Assembly: GCA_030666885.1 (NCBI GenBank)
Contig: DAOUWY010000004.1
Span: 1-22,996 of the forward strand
DNA: 22,996 bases
Direction of reading: 5' to 3'
Source: Methanosarcinales archaeon
GTDB taxonomy: Archaea; Halobacteriota; Methanosarcinia; Methanosarcinales; Methanocomedenaceae
Shown here: one piece after another, positions 14,307-21,497 of the stretch
Layout: every line of letters starts with the position of its first letter
Position numbering within the stretch: the stretch's first letter is position 1
Position numbers and translations under genes: made by a program
Notes under the pieces: generated by a model
What the model was told of the DNA's origin: nothing
Seen by the model: the letters and a program-made list of their open reading frames with translations, nothing else
Databases searched by the model: none

Positions 14307-15628
14307 AATATTCCTCCGTTTGAAATGTATGGTGTACTTGCAAGACATGGTGTTTCGCATGAGAGACAGCCGTAGGAACTCGTTTCATCCTCATATTTCA
14401 ATAACTGCTGCAGTACTGTCTTGGAATACCTGATCAACTGCAATATATGTCTACTGGATGGGCACACATAAACACACAGACCGCATTCAACACAGCTGTT
14501 AACATGTAGTTTAAAACATTCATCATGCATACCCATATCTGCAAAGGATGCAATCCTGCCCGGCAGGATATTAACAGGACACACATCAACACACCTGGCA
14601 CATTGAATACATGGACCCGGTATCTCATGTAGTACTTCATCACTGGACTGGACAATGATATGGCAAGTAGATTTAATTACCGGAACTTCATCTGAAGACA
14701 GGGCTATACCGCTAAAGATACCGTTCATTATGATCTTACCCGGTTCGCCTGAATAACCACCGCAGGAATCAATAACTTCCTTGATACTGGTTCCAATCCC
14801 CACATTTTTTACTCCCGGGTTGTGTACTGCTCCTGTGACTGTTACATTGACCGTGATCTGGGGTATACCCTCAAGAACAGCTTTACGAACTGCCAGGGCA
14901 CTACCAGCACTTGACAGTAACAAACCCGCGTCCAGGGGAGTACATGTATTAGGAATTTGCATACCTGTTATTTCATACGTAAGAAGGTTTGCCATAGATG
15001 GTGAATAGTTCTGCTCGACAGTGAATATTTCAATATCAGCTTCTTCAAACAACCCGGATTCAATGGCTGATTTAAGCTGTTTATCATTTTTTTGGATAAT
15101 GAAGACTCCCTGCTGTGCATCAGAAGCTTTGATGAGCAGGTTCATCCCTTCTATGATACTTGCTATATTTTCCGGTGCACAATTACTGCTCACATCACCC
15201 GAAAAAGAAAGATTTATTAAAACCGTATCGATTATTTTTTCAGATGTGAGCATATTATATAGAGAGTACCCGTTAAGTTCAACCACTCCCGAATCCTTCA
15301 GGGCACTGATGATATATTCCTTTGAAGGATTTTTACTGGTTTTAAATTCTATTGTATTGTCTGTTTCGTCTGATTCAATAACAACGCTCGGTACACTACC
15401 GCAAATTGGATGGGGACGTTCTTCAATCGCAACAACATGTCCTGCAGTACTGGAGTGGACCGGGACACTGAACTCATCATCCCCCTCTCCAATTTTCTGG
15501 CCAATGAGCACGATGGTTTTTTTATCCACTATCGGTTCACAAACAGTACCTATGTGCTGTAACAACGGAATAACTACCTGTTTTCGAACCTCTTTATCCT
15601 TAACTTTTTTCACATCCTCTGTTGTCAT
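14303..15628 (-). CDS. rnfC: Rnf complex subunit C, lacking the NADH/FMN glycine-rich loop
   Basis: RnfC (441 residues) is the peripheral subunit that in bacteria carries NADH and FMN sites and two 4Fe-4S clusters. The clusters are intact: Cys340/343/346/350 and Cys379/382/385/389. The NuoF-like region is degenerate. Where bacterial RnfC has G-L-G-G-A-G-F-P-T, this protein has E-L-N-G-Y-S-L-Y-N (117-125); where it has N-G-A-E-C-E-P, this one has N-L-S-F-S-G-D (139-145). NADH use is therefore unlikely, as expected for a ferredoxin:cytochrome c type Rnf. The C-terminus adds C-L-S-C-E-T-P-C (421-428), possibly another metal site. The ATG overlaps the stop of the cytochrome c gene by 4 nt, tying the two translationally. 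Confidence 0.93.
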   Translation of the reverse strand: MTTEDVKKVKDKEVRKQVVIPLLQHIGTVCEPIVDKKTIVLIGQKIGEGDDEFSVPVHSSTAGHVVAIEERPHPICGSVPSVVIESDETDNTIEFKTSKNPSKEYIISALKDSGVVELNGYSLYNMLTSEKIIDTVLINLSFSGDVSSNCAPENIASIIEGMNLLIKASDAQQGVFIIQKNDKQLKSAIESGLFEEADIEIFTVEQNYSPSMANLLTYEITGMQIPNTCTPLDAGLLLSSAGSALAVRKAVLEGIPQITVNVTVTGAVHNPGVKNVGIGTSIKEVIDSCGGYSGEPGKIIMNGIFSGIALSSDEVPVIKSTCHIIVQSSDEVLHEIPGPCIQCARCVDVCPVNILPGRIASFADMGMHDECFKLHVNSCVECGLCVYVCPSSRHILQLIRYSKTVLQQLLKYEDETSSYGCLSCETPCLASTPYISNGGIL

Positions 15629-17058
15629 TTAACCACCTCTACCGGTTTTGGTCTTTCCGGAATTACCTCTACGGTGATTTCGTAAGTGGTAAAATCAGTT
15701 GGCGGATCTGTCTGGGCAGGGTCTGCCTCATATCCCAATAATGTCCAGTCGATCCTGGAAGTATTGCCGTGACAGTCAGCACACCACAGTGCACTTTTTC
15801 CCAGGGCACTTTCTTCTCCTACAATATTATGGCTTACCAGGTAGTATGCATCCACTTGCCTCAATACTGCATTGGGATAATCAGGGATCTTATCATAATT
15901 AAAATCAAATGTTCGCATTCTATTTGTGCTCTCTTCAATATCAGTTGAAGTACCGATAGCTCTCACATGTGACAGAACAATTGGATTACCCCTATGCATA
16001 CTTGAGTTGGGATAGTTACGAATGTCCACATCATTTCCTTCATCCCACCAGGATATAGTTATCACATTAAAAGGTTTAATTATCGCACCAGGGTCATCTT
16101 TGTCACACGGGTGAGGTATTCCATTTTCAGAGCCATTGAACCAGGCCAATACAGGATTAAAATCCTGCCATTCATTTGTGACCTTTCTATGTCCGGTTGA
16201 ATAATCTATTGAAGATATCGGCATACCACCTGGTATGTCTCCACCCGGTAGTACAGGTATATGGCATGCTTCACATCCCACCGTCTTAATATGGGCATCT
16301 ACGACCATTCCATGTGTAACTTCTGCATGACAGCCAACACATGATCTCATTGGATAGATATTGTCCGGAACTATTTCTGAAAAAACCGGCATACTGTCCC
16401 TGCCGATCTGATGGTCATTTGTCACATGACATTCCAGGCATCCAACATCGGCACTGGCATGAACGTCATAGGATGCAAAATCATCACTACCCCACATCTC
16501 GGCACTGACCGCAACATCGGACAGATGGCACTTATTGGCACAAGTGTCAGCAGACGGACTGGTCCAGTAAAGTATTTCACTATCATTGTTCGTGTCATCT
16601 AAATGGCATGTTGTACAATCTGTTGTTATACTACTTCCAATAATTCCATCAGCATCATGAATTGTATATACTGACTCATCTTTTATGTGGCAGTTAGTAC
16701 ATTCTACTTGCATGGCAGCAGTAGCAATGCTTGAAGTATGTGTGGGAATACCATGTGTATGACACTGGTCGCACCCTCTGACCAATTTCTTAGTCCCTTC
16801 CCGGTTAACAAGATTTAGAAACAGCAAATCCCACTGTTCATCTATAGACTTCATGCTGACTTGTTGTACATGATACGAATTGAGTAAATCTTCATTTGCA
16901 TCAACATGACAGCCTATGCATTTACTGTCTTCCCATGAACCTGTACAAATATAATGGGTAGCTTTAGCCTGGTTTCCATTATAATTCAGGTTGCCGTAAG
17001 AGATTGTAATAAGAGTAATTAATGTAATAATTACAAGTACTGTGATTATTTTTTTCAA
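15625..17058 (-). CDS. mmcA: Rnf-associated multiheme cytochrome c (MmcA-like), nine haem motifs
   Basis: This secreted or membrane-anchored c-type cytochrome has 477 residues and a hydrophobic signal segment (3-20) after M-K-K. Eight C-x2-C-H motifs have their haem histidines at 51, 100, 124, 152, 211, 244, 266 and 430. One C-x3-C-H (C-A-N-K-C-H, 173-178) makes a possible ninth. A 160-residue haem-free stretch (267-425), rich in Trp/Asp, precedes the last haem. Length and position upstream of rnfC match MmcA of Methanosarcina acetivorans, described as heptahaem. Translation starts at TTG (17058), overlapping the TGA of an 8-codon reading frame (17081-17055). It probably accepts electrons from, or donates electrons to, Rnf on the outer membrane face and links it to methanophenazine or external acceptors. 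Confidence 0.92.
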   Translation of the reverse strand: MKKIITVLVIITLITLITISYGNLNYNGNQAKATHYICTGSWEDSKCIGCHVDANEDLLNSYHVQQVSMKSIDEQWDLLFLNLVNREGTKKLVRGCDQCHTHGIPTHTSSIATAAMQVECTNCHIKDESVYTIHDADGIIGSSITTDCTTCHLDDTNNDSEILYWTSPSADTCANKCHLSDVAVSAEMWGSDDFASYDVHASADVGCLECHVTNDHQIGRDSMPVFSEIVPDNIYPMRSCVGCHAEVTHGMVVDAHIKTVGCEACHIPVLPGGDIPGGMPISSIDYSTGHRKVTNEWQDFNPVLAWFNGSENGIPHPCDKDDPGAIIKPFNVITISWWDEGNDVDIRNYPNSSMHRGNPIVLSHVRAIGTSTDIEESTNRMRTFDFNYDKIPDYPNAVLRQVDAYYLVSHNIVGEESALGKSALWCADCHGNTSRIDWTLLGYEADPAQTDPPTDFTTYEITVEVIPERPKPVEVVK

Positions 17059-17106
17059 TTTAATCCCACACTTATTGTCATTTATTTTTCGTATAGCAAT
17101 GATATA

Positions 17107-17367
17107 TTATTTCTTCAAGGATCTCAATTGTGCATTTACAGAGGCTTCCCTGGCTGGTGAATAAAGAGGATGACGCCTCGTTTTATTCAATATTTTCAGC
17201 GATTTGGAAAAACCATATAGCAGTGCTAAGATCTGTGTCAATACCAGAGCAAGGGCTAAATTCAGACCAATTGTAATGATAATGCCAGAGGTCATTATAT
17301 TTGTTTCAACAAGGACAATTGCCAGCATTGCAAATAATACCAGTGGAAAACCGATTTTTTCAATCAT
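17107..17367 (-). CDS. Small two-helix membrane protein between cytochrome b and cytochrome c
   Basis: I start at ATG 17367 (86 residues) because AGGTGAG lies 5 nt upstream; the in-frame GTG at 17376 is part of that ribosome site. The gene overlaps the end of the cytochrome b gene by 8 nt. Two membrane helices are predicted (about 3-20 and 26-50), followed by a basic cytoplasmic tail (K-T-R-R-H-P-L-Y-S-P-A-R). There is no haem motif; the only His is in the tail. I do not recognise the family. Its position suggests a structural partner of the cytochrome b in an Rnf supercomplex. Confidence 0.8.
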   Translation of the reverse strand: MIEKIGFPLVLFAMLAIVLVETNIMTSGIIITIGLNLALALVLTQILALLYGFSKSLKILNKTRRHPLYSPAREASVNAQLRSLKK

Positions 17368-18040
17368 AAGTCTCACCTGTAATCTCTCTGTGCCATTTCG
17401 GATATTCTTCTCTTGCTTCTTCTTCGGAAATTGTCCCTGTAAACATACTTTTTGACATCGGGAACTTAAATTGGCTCAAATGGACTAAATAGAAATGTGG
17501 CAGAATGACACAAAGGCTCAATATAGCAAAACTGGCATGTACCAACTTTATGGTTAGCAAATAGGACAGTGGAAGAATGGATGCAAATGACCATGGTGCA
17601 AAAAGGATAATGCCTGTTATACCCATGATAATACAGTCTACTATAATAACACTCCAGATCAGGCCTTTTTCAAGCCAGCTGTATTTATCATAATCAATTC
17701 TTTGCTGCTGCATACCCAGTATCGACAGGTTATCATTCACATAATCTATTATATCAGCAGACGTAGGGAACAAGATCTTGCTGTAATATTCTCTGCCATT
17801 AATTATTACTGAAAAAATGGAATATATAAGATAATACACAGCTACTGATACCAGTCCAAACCCAGCCAGTCTGTGAATGAACATCGCTTTTGACAGTCCG
17901 ATAAGATCCAGTATCCATCCGAGATGTTCAGGATATAGCTGTGGAATTCCTGTAAAATATAATATAAGCAGGGAAAGAGCTGCAATAAAATGAACAATAA
18001 TCTGGTTTGAAGTAAATCTTTCTATCTCCAAAATAATCAC
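17360..18040 (-). CDS. Rnf-operon cytochrome b (four-helix, b561/FdnI-like)
   Basis: This 226-residue protein has four or five predicted helices. Histidines suited to bind two b haems sit in helices: His17 (Q-I-I-V-H-F), His56 (F-I-H-R-L-A-G-F), His168 (L-V-H-A-S-F) and His182 or His187 (P-H-F-Y-L-V-H-L). The C-terminal F-P-M-S-K-S-M-F-T-G-T-I-S-E-E-E-A (193-209), followed by Y-P-K-W-H, is typical of dihaem cytochrome b subunits of formate dehydrogenase and thiosulfate-reductase type enzymes. Translation starts with GTG, its GTGA overlapping the preceding stop. A role in passing electrons between membrane methanophenazine and the Rnf cytochrome c is inferred from context. Such a gene is not part of the M. 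acetivorans rnf operon as I know it. Confidence 0.85.
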   Translation of the reverse strand: MIILEIERFTSNQIIVHFIAALSLLILYFTGIPQLYPEHLGWILDLIGLSKAMFIHRLAGFGLVSVAVYYLIYSIFSVIINGREYYSKILFPTSADIIDYVNDNLSILGMQQQRIDYDKYSWLEKGLIWSVIIVDCIIMGITGIILFAPWSFASILPLSYLLTIKLVHASFAILSLCVILPHFYLVHLSQFKFPMSKSMFTGTISEEEAREEYPKWHREITGETYD

Positions 18041-18294
18041 CCTTTATAAAAACCTTTCATTCTTGTAAATATAATATGCATCAGGACCAGATTGATTGTG
18101 AGGCCGACAACACTGAAGATAACATAGAACTTTATCAAATAATCAATCCATAATACGTCCTGCGAATCAACTAAAATTTGTTTTTCAGGATAATATGTCA
18201 GATTGAAAAACAGTAATAAACCTGATATTATAACAAAAGTTAATAATAGTGATATTATTCCGAAATTATTTGTTTTATCTTTCATTTCATCCAC
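18037..18294 (-). CDS. Small two-helix membrane protein, first gene of the Rnf operon
   Basis: This 85-residue protein has two predicted helices (about 12-30 and 52-75) joined by an external loop with Y-Y-P-E-K-Q and D-S-Q-D-V-L-W. It ends in a basic R-M-K-G-F-Y-K-G. The start could be the GTG at 18294 or the in-frame ATG at 18285; an AGGTGA at 18311-18316 is rather far from both. The stop overlaps the start of the cytochrome b gene by 4 nt, so co-expression is nearly certain. No family is recognised. Together with the 86-residue protein on the other side it encloses the cytochrome b gene. Confidence 0.75.
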   Translation of the reverse strand: MDEMKDKTNNFGIISLLLTFVIISGLLLFFNLTYYPEKQILVDSQDVLWIDYLIKFYVIFSVVGLTINLVLMHIIFTRMKGFYKG

Positions 18295-18542
18295 TCTGAA
18301 ATAACAGCGGTCACCTTTTTTTATACGTATATTTAATAAAGATACCTTGCTGTTGTGTTTATGAGTTATTGTTGTGACTTATATCTTTCTATTTTCTATG
18401 AGATTTTGTGATTAATTATGAACAATTGCAGGTTGTTTTTATCATCATTTCGATTACTCAATAATAGCACAATAATAACAATAATTTAATTATAAATAAT
18501 TATATCCAATGAACAATTAAAAAACATATCATTATAACATAA
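18295..18542 (-). promoter_or_regulatory. Promoter region of the Rnf operon
   Basis: This 248-bp AT-rich gap lies between the Usp gene stop and the Rnf operon. On the minus strand a TATA-like TTTATTAAAT (18340-18331) would set transcription near 18312, almost at the AGGTGA. A second candidate around 18380-18370 (GATATAAG) would leave a longer leader. Upstream AT-rich repeats (AATAATAACAATAA-like) have no clear operator structure. Confidence 0.4.
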
Positions 18543-19484
18543 TTATTCAGGCACCACTCTCTCTATCCTGGAACCTCTTACTACAAGTACTGAACACTTT
18601 GCTGTGGATGCTATCTTTTCTGATACACTTCCAACCAACATTTTTGAGATTGAACCCTTTCCATGGCTGCCCAATACTATAAGGTCTATATCCTTGGTTT
18701 TAACTATTTTTAGTATCTCAGATGCGGTATTTCCATCTTTGACAATGGTCCGGGCAGTTACACCTTTCTCATCTGCAATATTTCTTACACCATCGGCGAT
18801 CTTTTCAGCATCTTCAAGCAGGTGTTCCCGCATACGTTTGATTATGGCTTCGGAAAAGTTTATCGATTCTCCTAATACTCTTCCTTTTCCGGTTTCACCA
18901 AATGTTGTGATATGCCTTTCAAGTATTTTATTCCTGGAATCGACAATATTACATGCATATACTTTCGCATTGTATCTTTTTGCAATGCTCATACCAAAAT
19001 AAGCAGCATGCTCAGCATCCTTTGACCCGTCTGTTGAGATTAATATATTCTTGTAATGCTCTTTGTTCTTAGTACTGCGTACAAGTAGAACATGGGAATG
19101 GGACTGCCTTAATACGCGATTCGCAATAACACCGATAGATGGTCCTTTTGATTCTACTCCACCCTTCGATGCCAGTATTATTAGATTAGCATCTATTGCT
19201 TTTGCTTCATTTACAATCGTTTCAACCGGGATTCCGGTAAGTACTTTTGCTGATTTGACTGTTACTCCACTGTCCAGCGCGATTTTTTGTATCCGGCCAA
19301 CATATTCTTCACCTGCACTATGTATGATCTCAAGGATTTCGGGCAGTATATATCTGTGGGAATCTACTACAAATATTATGGATATTTCCGCACCGTATTT
19401 TGCGGCCAATTCTACTGCATGCTTTCCAGCATTCATTGAATTCTCAGAACCGTCAACAGGAACCAGGAATTGGAATCTTGTCAT
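18543..19484 (-). CDS. Tandem-domain universal stress protein with intact ATP motif
   Basis: This 313-residue protein has two Usp domains (about 1-140 and 145-313). Both start with the classic nucleotide-binding strand (L-V-P-V-D-G-S-E and I-L-I-S-T-D-G-S-K-D). Domain 2 keeps the full G272-x2-G275-x9-G285-S motif in L-G-S-H-G-K-G-S-I-S-K-M-L-V-G-S-V, so it should bind ATP; domain 1 lacks it (L-A-S-K-G-G). The ATG has AGGTGT upstream. It lies 16 nt after the next Usp gene, so the two are probably one transcript. Usp proteins modulate partner proteins under energy or redox stress; the partner is unknown. The position just upstream of the Rnf operon is suggestive. Confidence 0.9.
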   Translation of the reverse strand: MTRFQFLVPVDGSENSMNAGKHAVELAAKYGAEISIIFVVDSHRYILPEILEIIHSAGEEYVGRIQKIALDSGVTVKSAKVLTGIPVETIVNEAKAIDANLIILASKGGVESKGPSIGVIANRVLRQSHSHVLLVRSTKNKEHYKNILISTDGSKDAEHAAYFGMSIAKRYNAKVYACNIVDSRNKILERHITTFGETGKGRVLGESINFSEAIIKRMREHLLEDAEKIADGVRNIADEKGVTARTIVKDGNTASEILKIVKTKDIDLIVLGSHGKGSISKMLVGSVSEKIASTAKCSVLVVRGSRIERVVPE

Positions 19485-19500
19485 TTTTTTTACACCTATT

Positions 19501-20322
19501 TTATTTTGGAATTGTATATATTCTTTCCGTCCTTATGCTTTTCACCACAAAAACAGAACACGTTGCCGAATGAATAACTTTTTCCGAGACACTTCCATGT
19601 ACAAATCTGGAAACTTTACCACGACCGGAATATCCCAGAACCACCAGGTTGAATGATTTATCGTAAATTATGTTCAGGATCTCATCGGCTGTTTTTCCTT
19701 CCAATGTTAAAGATTTCGCTTGAATTCCTTTTGATATGGCAATATCTAATACCGGTTTAGTTATTTTATTACTCTCATCCACTTTTATCTCATGAGGAAA
19801 TATATGGCAAGCCGTCAGATTCGAATGTGAACGATGTGCAATGCTGGCTGCAAATTTTCCAGCATATTCGGCATCTTTTGTACTATCCACCGGAATAAGA
19901 ATGTTGCTGAATAGCTCATCACCAGCAGTATTTTCATGGGCTATCAGCACATGACACTTAACATCTTTTATAAGTTTCTCAGCTATTTTCCCAAGTTTAT
20001 TTTTAGATGCACCCAGAATGATTAAACTGGCATCGATCTCCTCTTGCATCTTAATAATTTCAGATATTGGTGATCCTGTTACCACTGTAGCATTCTTTAT
20101 ACTAATTCCATTATTTTCACAGATATGTTTGTATTTATCAACCAGTCCCTGGCCCAATTCAGTTTGAATTCCAATTTCTCCTTCTTTGAACAAATTGTTA
20201 TCTACTACATTTATGATGGAAATTTCAGCATTATACATCTTAGCTAACTTTATAGCATTGTCTGCTGCTATTTTTGCATACACCGGTTCGTTTAATGTTA
20301 ATATATATTGAAATTTGACCAT
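19501..20322 (-). CDS. Tandem-domain universal stress protein with intact ATP motif
   Basis: This 273-residue two-domain Usp is about 40 residues shorter than the other three because domain 2 lacks their central insertion (the V-Y-L-Q-E or T-F-G-E segment). Domain 2 has the complete motif G230-Y-S-G233-x9-G243-S and the S-V-S-E-K-V tail helix. Domain 1 begins L-T-L-N-E-P rather than V-D-x-S, so its nucleotide site is altered. It starts 50 bp from the apbE upstream region, with back-to-back TATA elements around 20354-20368. The C-terminus (R-T-E-R-I-Y-T-I-P) resembles that of the next Usp (R-I-E-R-V-V-P), pointing to duplication. Confidence 0.9.
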   Translation of the reverse strand: MVKFQYILTLNEPVYAKIAADNAIKLAKMYNAEISIINVVDNNLFKEGEIGIQTELGQGLVDKYKHICENNGISIKNATVVTGSPISEIIKMQEEIDASLIILGASKNKLGKIAEKLIKDVKCHVLIAHENTAGDELFSNILIPVDSTKDAEYAGKFAASIAHRSHSNLTACHIFPHEIKVDESNKITKPVLDIAISKGIQAKSLTLEGKTADEILNIIYDKSFNLVVLGYSGRGKVSRFVHGSVSEKVIHSATCSVFVVKSIRTERIYTIPK

Positions 20323-20353
20323 ATTCCAAACCCTACATACATCTTCACACTGC

Positions 20354-20368
20354 TTTATTTAAATTTAT
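20354..20368. promoter_or_regulatory. Shared, near-symmetric TATA element between usp and apbE
   Basis: TTTATTTAAATTTAT reads as a TATA box on either strand. It would start apbE near 20390 (leader of about 45 nt) and the Usp gene near 20333 (leader of about 10 nt). With only 113 bp between the two start codons, the two genes may be co-regulated. Confidence 0.4.
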
Positions 20369-20435
20369 CGAATTGTTTTTTACCTGCATGATCATAACAA
20401 AACATAGATATAATATCAATATTGTGGAAGTAGAT

Positions 20436-21497
20436 ATGGACAACCACCGCTATAGGACAATAATATATCTATTTGCGCTGATAGTAATGACAGTAGCCCT
20501 GTTCACAATCTATACCAGTTTTCCGGTCGGTCCTGGTAATGAAAAGAGCAATGATCTCATTACAGAAATTAATGTAAGTAGCAGTGTTGTCATTACAGAA
20601 AGCCAGCAATTGATGGGAACTATTGTTACTATAGAGATAGTCGGCCCAAAAACCAATGCTGAAGCCTCAATAAATAGTGCTTTTAAGGAAATTGACCGCA
20701 TTGAAAAATTAATGACCACTTATGATTCCAACAGTGAAATAGGTATATTGAACGTTGATGGGCAGGTGGATAACGTGTCTGATGACCTCATTAATGTAAT
20801 CGAACAGTCAATATACTACGGCAATATAAGTGACGGAGCCTTTGATGTCACAATAAAACCCATACTTGACCTGTGGAAAACAAAAATAATAGCAGGCAAA
20901 TATCCTTCAGGGCAGGAAATTAATGAAACCCTGTCCCTTGTGAACTATAGTAATATTACCGTAGAGAATAAAACTATTTACTTCAATGCAGATGGTATGT
21001 CCATTACCGTGGATGGTATAGCCAAAGGGTATGCTGTGGACCAGGCAGTAAAAGTGTTAAAAAATAACGGATATACAAACGGCTTTGTAAATGCCGGGGG
21101 TGACGGCATGTATTTTGGTACCAGGCCGGACGGTTATAACTGGAAAGTGGGACTTCGAAATCCGGAGAACAAGAGCGAGTCTATTGTTGTCATGGAGATA
21201 TCAGACATGGCAGTAGCCACCAGCGGAAATTATGAGCGCTATTTTAATGAATCCGCCCGGCTTTCCCATATCAGTGACCCAAGGACAGGATACTCATCAC
21301 AAAGTCTTTTGAGTGCAACAATAATAGCAGGTTCGGCTATGGAAGCGGACACACTGGCCACCACTGTTTTCGTACTGGGACCTGATAAAGGTCTGGAACT
21401 TATTGAGAATATACAAGATACAGAGTGTATACTTATAACCCCTGAAAATGAGATATTGACATCATCAGGTTTTGAAACATACCTGTCAAATGTCTAA
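20436..21497 (+). CDS. apbE: Membrane-anchored ApbE-type FAD:protein FMN transferase
   Basis: ApbE cleaves FAD and attaches FMN to a threonine of target flavoproteins such as RnfG and RnfD. I start at ATG 20436 (353 residues), behind GTGGAAG. A single N-terminal helix (about 8-27) anchors or exports the enzyme to the outer face, where RnfG's flavin domain also lies. Motifs present: M-G-T-I-V-T-I (60-66), F-D-V-T-I-K-P (136-142), D-G-I-A-K-G-Y-A-V-D (193-202), N-A-G-G-D (219-223), A-T-S-G-N-Y-E-R-Y (261-269), H-I-S-D-P-R-T-G-Y (278-286) and the Mg2+-binding M-E-A-D-T-L-A-T (302-309). All expected catalytic regions are intact. No lipobox Cys is seen. Its likely substrate is RnfG in this window. 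Confidence 0.93.
   Translation: MDNHRYRTIIYLFALIVMTVALFTIYTSFPVGPGNEKSNDLITEINVSSSVVITESQQLMGTIVTIEIVGPKTNAEASINSAFKEIDRIEKLMTTYDSNSEIGILNVDGQVDNVSDDLINVIEQSIYYGNISDGAFDVTIKPILDLWKTKIIAGKYPSGQEINETLSLVNYSNITVENKTIYFNADGMSITVDGIAKGYAVDQAVKVLKNNGYTNGFVNAGGDGMYFGTRPDGYNWKVGLRNPENKSESIVVMEISDMAVATSGNYERYFNESARLSHISDPRTGYSSQSLLSATIIAGSAMEADTLATTVFVLGPDKGLELIENIQDTECILITPENEILTSSGFETYLSNV

Noticed and set aside
14307..14360. Longer RnfD start at 14360
   Set aside because: The extra residues lie inside rnfC, while ATG 14306 has GGAGGAATATT upstream and an ATGA overlap.
18421..18442. Inverted AACAA/TTGTT pair in the gap before the Rnf operon
   Set aside because: Five-base arms are expected by chance in such AT-rich sequence.
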